From the NCBI RefSeq assembly GCF_014199985.1, contig NZ_JACHOS010000014.1:62001-126000 (forward strand): a stretch of DNA of 64,000 nucleotides. The letters are read 5' to 3'. The notes under the pieces were generated by a model, which was not told where the DNA came from, did no database searches, and saw only the letters and a program-made list of their open reading frames with translations. Shown one piece after another: positions 8,033 through 17,192 of this stretch; the stretch's first letter is position 1, and each line of letters begins with the position of its first letter. The position numbers and the translations under genes are program-made. The stretch comes from Methylorubrum rhodesianum (GTDB taxonomy: Bacteria > Pseudomonadota > Alphaproteobacteria > Rhizobiales > Beijerinckiaceae).

Positions 8033-9370
8033 TCAGGGGCGGCTTTGCCCTAACCTCGTGACCGCCGGCGGCGTCCACTCGCATCGCTCCACGACGTCCT
8101 TGGGCACGTAGGCGCGAAAGGTCAGGGAGAACGGCCGGCCCTCGGCTGACGGAAGCCAATTCGCTTCCGGGATGCCGGAGACGGGCTTCGGCCCGATGGC
8201 GATCTTTAAGGAGCCGTCGGCTTCCCTCTTCAGCGGCGAGTTGTTGTTGAAGTTGAAGCGGTTGAGGGGATTGGGGGCCACCCGGTAGTTGGGCACCCCG
8301 ACCAGGATCACGGACCAGTAGGCGTCCACCACGGCCTCGGGCAATCGGTCGGCCGCGAAGTGCATGAGGTAGCCCGCGCTCCCGTCGAGGGGCTTCTCCT
8401 CGGCGTCCCGGGTGGCGACGAAGTAAACGACCTCGTCCGAGGTGTTCGCCCAGATCCCGGCGTAGTTGGCCGCCGTCCGCCGCCGGAAGTCGCCCCCGTA
8501 GTTGCCGCTGCCCGTCCCGCAGAGCCAGTGATTGCGGTACGGGGCCGACTTGGTCAGGGCATCTTCCCGGAATCGGCGGATCACGTCGCGCAGCTTCGCG
8601 TCGACCTCGGCGCGGGCTCCCGCGCTCGATGCCGCGTAGGCGGACACGGCGCGGACCTTCTGCTGCATCTCGGCGGCCTCGGGAGCCACGTCCAGCGCGC
8701 TCGCGAGCTTGGCGTCCACGTCGTCGAAGATCTCGACCCCCGCGAGGTCCTTGTTGCCGAACATCGGGAGCGGGGGCGGTGGAGCGGCCACCGGCGTGCC
8801 CAGGGTCGTCACCTTGAAGGCGCGTTGCAGCGCCAACGCACCCTCGGGGTCGCCCTTGATCTCGACCCGCGCGAGCATCTTCGCCTTACCGGAATGAAGC
8901 TCGATCCGCCCGGCACCGGGCGGAATGGCCACGGTCGAGCCGGGCTTCACGAGCGCGAAGGTTCCGTGGGGCTTCGTCGGGAAGGTGCGCTCGTTGATGT
9001 TGACGATGACCTCGCCCCACTCGTCGAGGATCTGCGCCGTGTAGTAGCGTCCCTTCACCTCGGGGATTTCCAGCAGCGCCGCCCCCTTGTCGTCGGTCGC
9101 GAACCAAGCTTCGAGATAGGCCACGTCGAAGTTCGGGTTGACGAAGTCGGCCGACCCCAGGGGATTGTACTTGATCCTGTTGTAGGAGAAGTCGGGGCCG
9201 CTCCTGTCGATCATCTCCTGGCGGATGACCAGGGCACGGCCGAGCAGGTAGACGTAGGCGTCGTCGATGTCCTGGTCGGTGACGGGTGTCGTCTGGGCCG
9301 CGGCCAGGCCGGTGGCGGTAATCAGCGCCAGCAGCGTGAGACCCAACGTCCTCGTGAGGGTGTTTCCCAT
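8033..9370 (-). CDS. exported DUF1254/DUF1214 domain protein (second copy)
   Basis: A 445-residue protein with a signal peptide (TRTLGLTLLALITATGLAAAQ), an N-terminal DUF1254 region (YVYLLGRALVIRQEM; NPNFDVAYLEAWFATDDKG) and a C-terminal DUF1214 region (VVDAYWSVILVGVPNYRVAPNP; EADGSLKIAIGPKP). It is longer and more GC-rich than the 6817-7845 copy, so the two are old paralogues rather than a recent duplication. It lies 12 bp after the HlyD-like gene, which suggests one transcript with the HlyD-DUF3302 pair. The role is unknown. Confidence 0.88.
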   Translation of the reverse strand: MGNTLTRTLGLTLLALITATGLAAAQTTPVTDQDIDDAYVYLLGRALVIRQEMIDRSGPDFSYNRIKYNPLGSADFVNPNFDVAYLEAWFATDDKGAALLEIPEVKGRYYTAQILDEWGEVIVNINERTFPTKPHGTFALVKPGSTVAIPPGAGRIELHSGKAKMLARVEIKGDPEGALALQRAFKVTTLGTPVAAPPPPLPMFGNKDLAGVEIFDDVDAKLASALDVAPEAAEMQQKVRAVSAYAASSAGARAEVDAKLRDVIRRFREDALTKSAPYRNHWLCGTGSGNYGGDFRRRTAANYAGIWANTSDEVVYFVATRDAEEKPLDGSAGYLMHFAADRLPEAVVDAYWSVILVGVPNYRVAPNPLNRFNFNNNSPLKREADGSLKIAIGPKPVSGIPEANWLPSAEGRPFSLTFRAYVPKDVVERCEWTPPAVTRLGQSRP

Positions 9371-9382
9371 GGGCCGCCTCGC

Positions 9383-10318
9383 TCAGAACGGGTTGACGTA
9401 GTTCAGGATCGCGCTCTGCCGGAGCAGGACCTTCCGGATGACGTGGGCCTGCTGCACGTGGTCCGTGTAGATCGCGGCGGTCCCGGTGCTGCCGGCCGGC
9501 AGGCGGCGAGCCACCTCGGCGTCGTCGAGTGTGAGGCGGACCACGAACGGCGCGGACTGGATGTCGGCGGGCGCGACAGCGGAGCCCCCGAACTGCGCCT
9601 GGCCCGTTGCGATGGCCTGCAGGACGGCCTCGACCCGCCCGGAGTGGACGGTCCCCGGGAGCGTCTTGAAGGTGATCTCGACGGGCTGGCCGGGCTCGAC
9701 GTAGCGCGTGTAGATCTGGGGGATCTCCGCGCCGAGGAGGGTATCGCCGGTATCGATGAAGGCCATCACCGGCGCCTGCGCGGTGACGCGCGCGCCCTTC
9801 CGGAGCGTCAGGTTGGTCACGTAGCCGGCGGCCGGCGCCCGCACGGTGGTCTTGTCGAGGTTCCACTTGGCGCCCTCGAGCTGGGCGCGCAGCTGGTCGG
9901 CTTCGGCCTGTCGCTGCTCGACGTCGAACATGCGCCCGGTCCCCCGGCTCTGCAGTTGAGACATCTCGGCGAGTCGCGTCTCCGCGAGCTTGAGCTGCGC
10001 CCCGATGGCATCGACCTGCGCGCGGTACGGTATCGGGTCGATCCGAAAGAGGACGTCGCCTTCCTTGAGCGGGGTATTTGCCTTGACCGGAACATCCACG
10101 ACTTCACCGGCGACCGACGGAACGATCTGGATCGAGTTGCGGATGACCGCCGCAGGCCCCGAGGGTGCCCCCCAGCCCATCGGGATGAACAGCCCGATCA
10201 GCAGGAGGACGAGCACGAGTGCGGGCGAGAGCTTCCAGAACAGGTTGAACGGGATGAACCGCAGCCAGACGAACAGGACGAGGAGGGCGATATAGCCGTT
10301 GAGCAGGAAGACGATCAT
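9383..10318 (-). CDS. HlyD-family membrane fusion protein (YiaV/YibH-like)
   Basis: A 311-residue protein starting at ATG 10318, overlapping the upstream stop (ATGA). It has two N-terminal hydrophobic stretches (about residues 5-25 and 30-52), a biotinyl-lipoyl-like hairpin (VPSVAGEVVDVPVKANTPLKEGDVL), a helical coiled coil (residues 110-155) and beta-barrel sequence (VRAPAAGYVTNLTLRKGARV). This is the periplasmic adaptor of HlyD/EmrA type. The HlyD plus DUF3302 pairing matches the E. coli yiaVW/yibHI arrangement. No outer-membrane or pump gene is adjacent. Confidence 0.88.
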   Translation of the reverse strand: MIVFLLNGYIALLVLFVWLRFIPFNLFWKLSPALVLVLLLIGLFIPMGWGAPSGPAAVIRNSIQIVPSVAGEVVDVPVKANTPLKEGDVLFRIDPIPYRAQVDAIGAQLKLAETRLAEMSQLQSRGTGRMFDVEQRQAEADQLRAQLEGAKWNLDKTTVRAPAAGYVTNLTLRKGARVTAQAPVMAFIDTGDTLLGAEIPQIYTRYVEPGQPVEITFKTLPGTVHSGRVEAVLQAIATGQAQFGGSAVAPADIQSAPFVVRLTLDDAEVARRLPAGSTGTAAIYTDHVQQAHVIRKVLLRQSAILNYVNPF

Positions 10319-10560
10319 CGGTCCTCGTCCCGCCGTGCAGGGGCGTTGACATGGGCCCAGACGAGGATCAGCGGCCAGAATATGAAGCCGAAGACGAGGG
10401 TGGCCCAACTGCCGACGGTCACCGCCTGTGCCCAGGGATGCCCGCGCCGGCGCGCGATGCGGCCGGGCATCACCCCGAGCGCGACGAACGTCGCGACGAG
10501 CGTCCCCACCACGACCAGCAGGACGATCCAGGCGAAAAGGTCGATGAACGGCATGGCCAT
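10315..10560 (-). CDS. DUF3302 inner-membrane protein (YiaW/YibI-like)
   Basis: About 81 residues with two membrane helices (FIDLFAWIVLLVVVGTLVATF and AVTVGSWATLVFGFIFWPLILVW) separated by a basic loop (GRIARRRGHPWAQ), the DUF3302 pattern. I chose ATG 10560 (MAMPFIDLF); an ATG at 10578 would add six residues. Its stop overlaps the HlyD gene start. A GTAACGGTTAC motif lies about 41 bp upstream. Confidence 0.85.
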   Translation of the reverse strand: MAMPFIDLFAWIVLLVVVGTLVATFVALGVMPGRIARRRGHPWAQAVTVGSWATLVFGFIFWPLILVWAHVNAPARRDEDR

Positions 10561-10601
10561 GATGCGTGACGGTCGCACGCGGGCGGATGCCCCTGAAGCC
10601 T

Positions 10602-10612
10602 GTAACCGTTAC
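10602..10612 (-). promoter_or_regulatory. GTWACSGTWAC motif upstream of the DUF3302-HlyD operon
   Basis: A perfect inverted repeat, GTAAC-C-GTTAC, lies between the start of the DUF3302 gene and the end of the putative regulator gene. It shares the consensus of the sites at 239-249 and 11935-11945. Confidence 0.45.
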
Positions 10613-10681
10613 GGCTCGCGGACCCTTTGCCGTCCGCATCCGGGAACGGCCGGGCACCGCTCACGGCGGCTCAAGCGACGC

Positions 10682-11536
10682 TCAGGCGAGCGCGTCTATC
10701 ACGCCCTGTGCGACCGCGTCGGCGAGCGCATCGATGCGAGTGCCCACCGGGACGCCGTCCTCCATCCCGTCGGCGGCGTCGGACGCCTTCACCTCACCGC
10801 TTTGAGGATCGCTGAGCGTCCACGTGTAGCGGCATCCTTCCGCGATCCCGTGCACGGCGATGTCGAGGGCGAGGACTGCGTCAGGCTGCGAGAGCAACGC
10901 CTTGATGGCTTGCAGGGCCGCCCTGCGCTCCGGCGGCGGTGTCACGAAGACGCGAACCCCTCGGCCGCAGACGGCCTTGACGATGGCCTGCAGGTAGATG
11001 TCGCCCCTCGCCATCGCGCATCTGTCGCGCCGGTCGCTCCGCTGCGTGACGACCAGGGCGGTTTGGATCCGGCCCGTTGAAGCAGGTCCTGCGTCAGGGC
11101 GCAGGATACGGCAGACGGCAGGGACGGAGCGAGGCATCGTCGGCGGCTCGGCCATCTCGCAGACCGGGATGTACGAACCCGGTCGCAGAACGAGGCGAAA
11201 GGGGGCGTCGGCGCCCGGCCCCTCGTAGTAGGCCGCGAGCGCTGACCGGATCCGCGTCGCCTCGATCCGGACGATGGGGTCCTTGCCAGGGTCGAAATCC
11301 GGCCCTCGGCCGAAGACATCGACGCCGATGGTGTAGGCTTTGACGCGCTCGCCCCGTCCCGCCACCGCCTCGGCGACCACGAACGAGAGGAAGCGGCGGT
11401 TGCGCTCTGATAACCGCAGGCCTTCGGCAGCGAGGAGTTCGCGAAATACCCGTTCAAGCTCCGGAGAAGACTCGTTCGAGTTAGCCGTCGAATGATCAGC
11501 ATCCATCCGATCCTCCGCAGACTGCGTTAGAACCAA
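10682..11536 (-). CDS. putative regulator with the N-terminal domain of alphaproteobacterial 'adenylate cyclase-like' proteins
   Basis: Up to 284 residues; MDADHST at 11506 is an alternative start. The N-terminal domain reads LSERNRRFLSFVVAEAVAGRG, then VKAYTIGVDVFGRGPDFDPGKDPIVRIEATRIRSAL. This conserved module begins many alphaproteobacterial proteins annotated as adenylate cyclase or TPR proteins and looks helical and possibly DNA-binding. The C-terminal half resembles the TolB-like strand pattern found after it in those proteins (DIYLQAIVKAVCGRGVRVFV; DAVLALDIAVHG). There is no catalytic cyclase domain. Its position between two GTWAC sites makes it a candidate regulator; this is inference. 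Confidence 0.65.
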   Translation of the reverse strand: MVLTQSAEDRMDADHSTANSNESSPELERVFRELLAAEGLRLSERNRRFLSFVVAEAVAGRGERVKAYTIGVDVFGRGPDFDPGKDPIVRIEATRIRSALAAYYEGPGADAPFRLVLRPGSYIPVCEMAEPPTMPRSVPAVCRILRPDAGPASTGRIQTALVVTQRSDRRDRCAMARGDIYLQAIVKAVCGRGVRVFVTPPPERRAALQAIKALLSQPDAVLALDIAVHGIAEGCRYTWTLSDPQSGEVKASDAADGMEDGVPVGTRIDALADAVAQGVIDALA

Positions 11537-11608
11537 GGTGGATCTTGCCCGCTTGTCACGTTCGGGCGACCCATGATGAGCCCTAGAGGCTACGCGCAGG
11601 TTAAGATG

Positions 11609-11908
11609 TTACGCTAAGTTGCGCAGGATGTCTTCCTCAACGTCGCGCGCGAGCTGTGTGTACTCGCGCGCACGCTCAGGTCCGACCGGCTCGCCCGACT
11701 TGGACCAATAGCTCGCCGCCTCGCACGCCGCCTCGTAGGCGTCGCACAGTTCGCGGAAGTTCGCGTCTGCCGCGGCCTTGATCCTCAGCGCCTCGCGGCG
11801 CTCGGGATACCGAAGCAAGAGCCTCGCGAGGCCACGTCTCTCCGAACGCTCCATCGAAGCCTCCGGGACTTTCGTCTGCCGGCTGTACGCCATCAGCCCC
11901 CCCATCAT
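11609..11908 (-). CDS. small helical protein of unknown function
   Basis: A frame of up to 99 residues; starts at 11908, 11893 (MAYSRQT) or 11852 (MERSERRG) are all possible. The core (LARLLLRYPERREALRIKAAADANF, then ELCDAYEAACEAASYW) is predicted helical and charged, with no signal peptide or membrane segment. I do not recognise the family. A GTTACGGTTAC motif lies 26-83 bp upstream depending on the start, linking it to the two other GTWAC-preceded units. Confidence 0.6.
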   Translation of the reverse strand: MMGGLMAYSRQTKVPEASMERSERRGLARLLLRYPERREALRIKAAADANFRELCDAYEAACEAASYWSKSGEPVGPERAREYTQLARDVEEDILRNLA

Positions 11909-11934
11909 GGACCCTGCTTGCCCGCGCGGGGTTT

Positions 11935-11945
11935 GTTACGGTTAC
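11935..11945 (-). promoter_or_regulatory. GTWACSGTWAC motif upstream of the 99-aa gene
   Basis: GTTACGGTTAC (GTAACCGTAAC on the coding strand) lies upstream of the small gene ending at 11609. It is the third copy of the motif in the first 12 kb. Confidence 0.4.
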
Positions 11946-12489
11946 ACTCCCAAGATGGTTGCATTGCCCGCCAAGCATTTCTAGGGGGCAAAATAGCGGA
12001 CCTCCTCTTGTGCAGAGAGCGGAAGGATGGATCTAACGAAGAAGTGACTTGTCGAAACCGGCTCGTACATCTGATCGATCCCTGAGCGGTGGTCCAAGTT
12101 CAAAATTCGTGCAGGCTTTGTCTGTGCTCCCCGGATCGCTTGGCCGGCGGAGTCGGTGGGTGATCGCCGAGCGAGGCGGGCGGGCACCGTTGTCGTGGTC
12201 TCGCCAACGCTCGACCACGATCCAGGCCTGTACGGATATGGCAATGAGGTCAGGACCGGTGTCGAAGCGGATATGGCTGGGCACACCGCGCAGGATGAAC
12301 AGGGTCGGAGTGCGTGTCGGTCACGCTTGCTGCCTCGAGCTTGCGCGCGACGCGGATCGGCAGAACACGCGCGCTTGCCCTCATCGATCGGGTTGAGCAT
12401 CAAGCAGGACTCTGTCGCGCGGTGCGCGCCCGCCGTCGGCACAATTCTGGAGGGGGCGGGCCACAATCCCTCGGGCAGCCTCACGGCGC
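11946..12489. other. gene-poor stretch
   Basis: No frame here shows recognisable protein sequence. Open frames on both strands are rich in Arg, Cys and Pro and look like out-of-frame noise. Base composition drops near 11980-12120. I see no RNA gene. Confidence 0.4.
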
Positions 12490-12713
12490 GGTCCGATGAA
12501 GGATGGGGGCTGAAGCAGCCGGCGCTCGGCGCCGGTACCAAGAAGAAGCGGGGCAACGCGTCCTGGCAGGGCCATGTCGGCTTCGGGTTCGGCACCAACC
12601 CGCGCCAGATCGTCCTGCTCGGCGGCAGCCAGGGCGACACCTGGAGCATCGCCGCCTTCGCGCGACGAGCTCACGTCCTTCTGCTGGCGGACATGCCGCT
12701 GCCGGCGCCGTAG
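12490..12713 (+). pseudogene. remnant of a TIGR02594-type (NlpC/P60/CHAP-like) protein
   Basis: In the frame ending at 12713 the residues GWGLKQPALGAGTKKKRG, WQGHVGFGFGTNPRQIVLLGG and QGDTWSIAAFAR resemble the C-terminal half of TIGR02594 family proteins (cell-wall-hydrolase-like, often on phages). The expected continuation (DELTSFCW) appears in another frame, and the last residues (DMPLPAP) return to the first, so two compensating frameshifts are likely. The N-terminal catalytic half is absent. Decayed phage or island cargo is the likeliest explanation. Confidence 0.5.
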
Positions 12714-12927
12714 GCCGGCGCGCTCGGGTGTGAGCGCGGCGTCGGTCAGCAGGGGAACGCAGAGAGGGTTTCCGACCGCTGGCCAGACGAGGTCAGCGCA
12801 GCGGTCTGGAGGCCGGCCAGACAGTGTCAGCGCAGCTTCCGAAACCCATGCACGGCAATCTTATCGCGCACAAGACTTTCAGGCCGCAGCCGGCGAATTT
12901 TTCGATCGACCTCGGCGGCGGGGTCGC

Positions 12928-13323
12928 TCACGCCTTCTGCGCCCGAGCCGCGAATTCCCAGATCGGGATACCGGACGGTGTGCCCGGCACATTGCGGTAA
13001 CCGCTCACGTTGCCGAACAAAATTCGGTTCGGCTCGATGCCGATCGCCTTGTGACCGCCCGTGATCATCACTCCGCACCAGTCGACACGCAACGTGCCGT
13101 GCTCCGGATGAACACCGAAGAGCTCGGTTGATGTCCAGCCCAGACGCCCGGCCTCGGCGCCGAAGCGCTCGATGAAGTTCGTGCAGGTGTCGTGGATGTT
13201 CGCCCACGCGGCGCCGCCGAGATACCGGCAAGGGGGGCTCGTCGGGCGGAGCGTGCCGAAGGCTTTGCGCCACTCGGCGGCTTCGGGCGGAAGCGGATCG
13301 GGTGCGAGTTGGGGAAGGAGCAT
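12928..13323 (-). CDS. conserved accessory-region hypothetical protein
   Basis: About 131 residues from ATG 13323 (MLLPQLAPDPLPPEAAEW); an ATG at 13389 would add 22 residues of poorer sequence. The core (FIERFGAEAGRLGWTSTELFGVHP followed by RVDWCGVMITGGHKAIGI) resembles short hypothetical proteins common on rhizobial and methylobacterial prophages and islands. No enzymatic motif is evident. It is isolated in gene-poor DNA left of the island. Confidence 0.55.
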   Translation of the reverse strand: MLLPQLAPDPLPPEAAEWRKAFGTLRPTSPPCRYLGGAAWANIHDTCTNFIERFGAEAGRLGWTSTELFGVHPEHGTLRVDWCGVMITGGHKAIGIEPNRILFGNVSGYRNVPGTPSGIPIWEFAARAQKA

Positions 13324-13493
13324 CACGGCTGCCGGCTGATGGCGGGGCCGACGGCATAGGCTGGGCTTGGTTGCCTCAGGCTTACCCACCGCCAGAGATC
13401 ATCCCTTTTGCGCTCGCACGAGCGGGACCGAAGTGCGCAAATCTCCGCGGCCCAGGGACTGCTGACGTGATGAGGCGACGGCTTCGAGCGTTG

Positions 13494-13691
13494 CTAGCGC
13501 TTCTCCAGCGAACCCACGAACCGTTTTCGAGCCGCATTGAGCCTGCTCTGCTGTTGAGTTGCGCCAAGACAGATCATTGACTCGGATGGATGAGCATGCC
13601 GTGTCAGCTCCAGCATCCTTTCGACGGCTTCGGCAATCTCGACCAGCAACCGGTCACGATTCAGCTGGTGCTCCCGCTCGGCATCGATCAT
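13494..13691 (-). CDS. small hypothetical protein
   Basis: A 65-residue frame beginning MIDAEREHQLNRDRLLVEIAEAVERM. It is helical and charged with natural amino-acid usage, unlike the noise frames around it. No family is recognised and no partner gene is nearby. Confidence 0.4.
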   Translation of the reverse strand: MIDAEREHQLNRDRLLVEIAEAVERMLELTRHAHPSESMICLGATQQQSRLNAARKRFVGSLEKR

Positions 13692-14309
13692 CTCTGGCTC
13701 CTACGCATATGGCTTGGCGCGCTGAGCCCTCCGCAACGTGGAACCGGCCAAAAGCGTTCTGCGCGTTGGGGATCTGGCAGGTGCTCTTTGCCGCCATGAA
13801 ACAAGATCCGGCCAATGATGTCGCCGCCCATCCCAAGCCCGAGATCGGGGCCATGCTCATTAAAAGGCATGGCCTCAGTCCTCGGCTTTGCAGTGGGTCA
13901 TGCTTTCCGTGCCCGAGCCAGCATGACCGCCGTGCGGACTCCGCCACGCTTCAGCGATTGGGGCGCATCGAGCGACCCGTGAACTCGCTCGCCCAGCGGT
14001 GGCCGGCGATGGCCGCGGCAAGGTTAAGGCTGTAGTCATCGGCGATTGGGTGAGCGTCGATTTCGGGGGCAGCGAGGTACGCCTCAACGGCCGCGTTCAC
14101 TTGCTCTTTATTGACGGCGTGGCCTGGAAGAGTTCACCGAAGCTGGGCGAGGGATCAGCCATGCGACAGCCTGCCAATGCAGGTCTTGGATCGGCGCGGC
14201 GACATACCCGGGTGAGACTGTGCCGACTCTTGTGCAGCGCCCTAACACCGTTTGTCCCGGTGCGTCCGTTATGGTGGGGCCGTTCAAGCTCTGATCGGCT
14301 TCGAGAAAC
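13692..14309. other. gene-poor stretch left of the island boundary
   Basis: Overlapping open frames on both strands are Cys/Arg/Pro-rich and show no domain-like sequence. I see no credible gene, RNA or repeat. Confidence 0.35.
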
Positions 14310-14329
14310 TGGCTGGGGCGCCAGGATTC
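14310..14329 (-). repeat. attachment-site repeat (20-bp copy of the tRNA-Gln 3' end)
   Basis: TGGCTGGGGCGCCAGGATTC is identical to 53808-53827, the 3' end of the tRNA-Gln gene including CCA, in the same orientation. Outside these 20 bp the two sites diverge at once. This is the classic footprint of an element integrated at a tRNA 3' end, with the intact tRNA at the far side next to the integrase. Confidence 0.75.
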
Positions 14330-14537
14330 TCACCCAGCATGACCTCAACAGAAGGCATCAGTTAAGTTATTGCAATTGCAGGCGCCTTAGCTTCGTGCGC
14401 ACACGCAGTGGATACGATCCTGCGCTCATTGCCAAGGGCGTCCTCTGGCCATCCACAGGCCGCATTAAGGCATCGCCTCTCGCTAAATCAGGTCGCTCTG
14501 AAGCATGTCGAAGGTCGACAAAGCGCCATGGGACTAA

Positions 14538-15557
14538 GCCGCACTCGCGGCACGGCAACGAGTGTTGGATGCGGCGCGGGCGTGGCTGGAGCGGCCGCAG
14601 GCCGACCTGCTGCCCGTGCCATACTACCACGTCGTCTGCACCCTGCCAGCGGTTGTCGCGGCCGTGGCCTTCCAGAACAAGGCCGTGGTCTACGACCTGC
14701 TGTTCCGCACCGCCGCCGACACTCTGCTGACCATCGCCGCCGATCCGAAGCACCTTGGGGCAAAGATCGGGCTGACCGCCGTGCTCCACACCTGGGGCTC
14801 GGCCATGACGCACCACCCACACGTGCATATCGTCGTACCGGGCGGTGGCCTGTCCCCGGACGGCGCGCGCTGGACCGCTTGTCGGCCGCGCTTCTTCCTG
14901 CTCGTGCGGGTGCTCTCCCGCCTCTTCCGCCGGCTGTTCCTCGACCGGCTGGCCGAGGTGCATCACGCCGGGCGGCTCACCTTCCATGGCGCGTTGGCGG
15001 CTCTCGCCGACCCCGATGCCTTTGCGGCCCATCTGGCACCACTGCAGCGGGCCGAGTGGGTGGTCTACGCCAAGCGGCCCTTCACCGGGCCAGAGGCCGT
15101 GCTCGCCTACCTGTCGCGCTACACTCACCGCGTCGCCATCGCCAACAGCCGGCTCTTGGCCCTCGACGAGCGCGGCGTCACGTTCCGCTGGAAGGACTAC
15201 CGGGCGCGGAACGGTGCGAAGGGCCGCGAGTGGATCAAGACCATGACCCTCCCGGCGGACGAGTTCCTTCGCCGCTTCCTGCTGCACGTGCTGCCCGACG
15301 GCTTCCACCGCATCCGCCATTGCGTCCTGTTCGCCAGCGCCACGCGGGCTGCCAACATCGCCAGGATCCTGAGCCTGCTCACCCCCCCGTCGCCGCCGCG
15401 CGAGGCCGCCCCCGAGCCCGAACCCGCCGCCATCGTCGACCCGCCCGCGGGGCCCGCCTGCCCGTGCTGCGGGGGCCGCATGCTCATCGTCGAGCGCTTC
15501 CGCCGCGGCGAGGTTCCAAGGCTGCGCCCGAGCGCCGTCGGGGTCGACACGTCTTGA
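14538..15557 (+). pseudogene. N-terminally truncated IS91-family transposase
   Basis: The frame opens after a TAA at 14535-14537 and ends at 15557. It contains the IS91 core: ADLLPVPYYHVVCTLP, THHPHVHIVVPGGGLSPDG (HxH metal site), YLSRYTHRVAIANSRL (Y2-type tyrosines) and PDGFHRIRHCVLFASATRA. The N-terminal zinc-finger segment that full transposases carry (CRNRHCPKCQ-like) is not recognisable, and the upstream sequence is scrambled across frames. It is probably inactive, although the catalytic residues persist. It lies about 210 bp inside the left att repeat. Confidence 0.75.
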
Positions 15558-15911
15558 TAGCCGCCCCGAACCCGACCGCCACCGCCAGCCGACAGAGCGC
15601 GGGACCAGCGACCCGCCGCGGGCCTGCATGCGCTGAGACACCCAGCCATGGCCGGCTCACCCCCGCCGGCAGAGCTCACGGCTCTCATCAGAGCTGCGAT
15701 GCGCGGTCACGAAGGCCAGCACCCGCCCCGGGATCGCGCCAGGGCAGCGGCGTCGATGGTCGCCGAGAGAGCCGTCGCACCCTTCATTCCCCATAGCGCG
15801 CGGGCCAGCCTTCAACGTCGCTGCTCCCCCGCGGCTTCCTCCTCTGGAGGTTTTCGAACGCCGGCCCCCAGCCCGGCACGACCCCAGCGCACGGGCCGCC
15901 ATCCGAAAACC
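15558..15911. other. non-coding tail of the IS91 remnant with an inverted repeat
   Basis: No coherent frame. GGTTTTCG at 15849-15856 is complementary to CGAAAACC at 15904-15911, with GC-rich DNA between. The position 3' of the transposase suggests the IS91 terminal end, but the element boundary is not defined. Confidence 0.35.
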
Positions 15912-16370
15912 TTCACAACAAAACGGACTTGCGCCTCCTGACGGTACTAGGTCCGCTCTAGATGATGGAGCGAACATAGGATTGTGAGGGCCCAAGTAAG
16001 CCGGCCGGAAATGGCATGCCGCAAGGCCTCCAGCGACACTTGGGGTAGGGGCTCCCAAGCGGCTTCTTCGTGGTCGCAACTGAACCGCACCGGCTACGTC
16101 TGCGATCCGCGGCTATCAAGTTCGAGGCATGCGGAACGGCGCATTGTCGGCGCTGACCATCCCTACGCAGCCGCTAAGAGCGAGATAGCCGGGCCGTGTG
16201 GGCGAAGGTGGTGCGCATGTCGTCTCCCTACCCGATCGGACGGCAGAGTAGCTAGGCTTGGCCCTCAAGGCGATGGAGGCGAGATTCTTGAGCGATCCAC
16301 GCAGAGAACGTACCAGGAACTGGCGCTGTGCAGCGGCGTGAGCTATCGTCAGTCCGACCGGGAGCGCCTC
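15912..16370. other. non-coding stretch before the DUF5131 gene
   Basis: The DUF5131 frame is open back to 15984 but the added residues are low-quality and lack homology-like content. The GTG at 16371 is the better start. No promoter is assigned. Confidence 0.35.
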
Positions 16371-17192
16371 GTGGCAAAGAACTCACGAATCGAATGGACG
16401 ACCCACACGTTCAACCCGTGGTGGGGATGTGTAAAGGTCTCCCCGGCTTGCAAGCACTGCTACGCAGAGTCTTGGGCCAAGCGCGTAGGCAAGGACGTCT
16501 GGGGGATCGGTGCTGAACGACGCTTTTTTGGCGACAAGCATTGGGCGGAGCCACTTCGCTGGAACACCGCTGCAGCTGCTGAAGGTGAGCGACCGCGAGT
16601 ATTTTGTGCGTCTATGGCAGACGTTTTTGAAGATCGCCGAGATCTGGATCAATGGCGTGATCGTTTGTGGGGCCTGATAGCTGCAACCCCAAATCTCGAC
16701 TGGTTACTGCTAACAAAGCGACCGGATCTGGTAAGCCGCCTCACCCCATGGGGCGATGATTGGCCGTCCAACGTTTGGATAGGCACGACAGTCGAAGATC
16801 AGGACTGGGCCGACGAGCGTCTACCAGAACTTGCGGTCCTGCCGGCCGCGGTGCGTTTCATTTCAGCAGAGCCGCTGCTGGGCCCGGTGGACCTTGGGAG
16901 ATGGGCTCATGCGATCGATTGGGTGATTACGGGTGGCGAGAGCGGCCCAAAGGCGCGACCAACTAGTCCCTCATGGTTCAGAAGTCTGCTCAACCAGTGC
17001 ATGGCTGCAGATATTCCCTTCCATTTCAAGCAGTGGGGTGACTGGGCCCCGGGCCAGGGCATCAATCTCGCCAAGGCGAGAGCTGCACCGGCAGAAGATG
17101 GGACCACCATGCTCAGGGTGGGCAAGAAAGTAGCTGGTCGCCATTTCGATGGCATCACGTGGGATGGGCTTCCGCGGTCGAGGTCAGCATGA
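16371..17192 (+). CDS. DUF5131 / phage Gp37-Gp68 family protein (three-Cys motif)
   Basis: A 273-residue protein from GTG 16371. The family start IEWTTHTFNPWWGC is followed by the cysteine cluster CVKVSPACKHCYAE (C-x6-C-x2-C), as in radical-SAM-like Gp37/Gp68 proteins. Downstream come VFCASMADVFED, LDWLLLTKRPD, VWIGTTVEDQ, RFISAEPLLGPV and VITGGESGP, all family hallmarks, and FHFKQWGDW near the end. Its ATGA overlaps the TcmP gene, the partner typical of this family. The family occurs on phages and islands; its substrate is not known. Confidence 0.9.
   Translation: MAKNSRIEWTTHTFNPWWGCVKVSPACKHCYAESWAKRVGKDVWGIGAERRFFGDKHWAEPLRWNTAAAAEGERPRVFCASMADVFEDRRDLDQWRDRLWGLIAATPNLDWLLLTKRPDLVSRLTPWGDDWPSNVWIGTTVEDQDWADERLPELAVLPAAVRFISAEPLLGPVDLGRWAHAIDWVITGGESGPKARPTSPSWFRSLLNQCMAADIPFHFKQWGDWAPGQGINLAKARAAPAEDGTTMLRVGKKVAGRHFDGITWDGLPRSRSA

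Noticed and set aside
8360..11080. 906-codon open frame on the plus strand
   Set aside because: It is antisense to four genes with clear domains (DUF1254, HlyD, DUF3302, regulator) and its translation is Arg/Gly/Val-rich with no domain pattern. Long antisense frames are expected at this GC content.
12156..12713. Intact 185-codon gene
   Set aside because: Only the last third resembles a protein family and that part needs two frameshifts; treated as a pseudogene remnant.
13999..14730. 243-codon plus-strand frame across the left att repeat
   Set aside because: Reads through the att site and into the wrong frame of the transposase; composition is noise-like.
14538..15557. Complete, active IS91 element
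   Set aside because: The N-terminal zinc-finger part is missing and the upstream sequence is scrambled; element ends cannot be placed.
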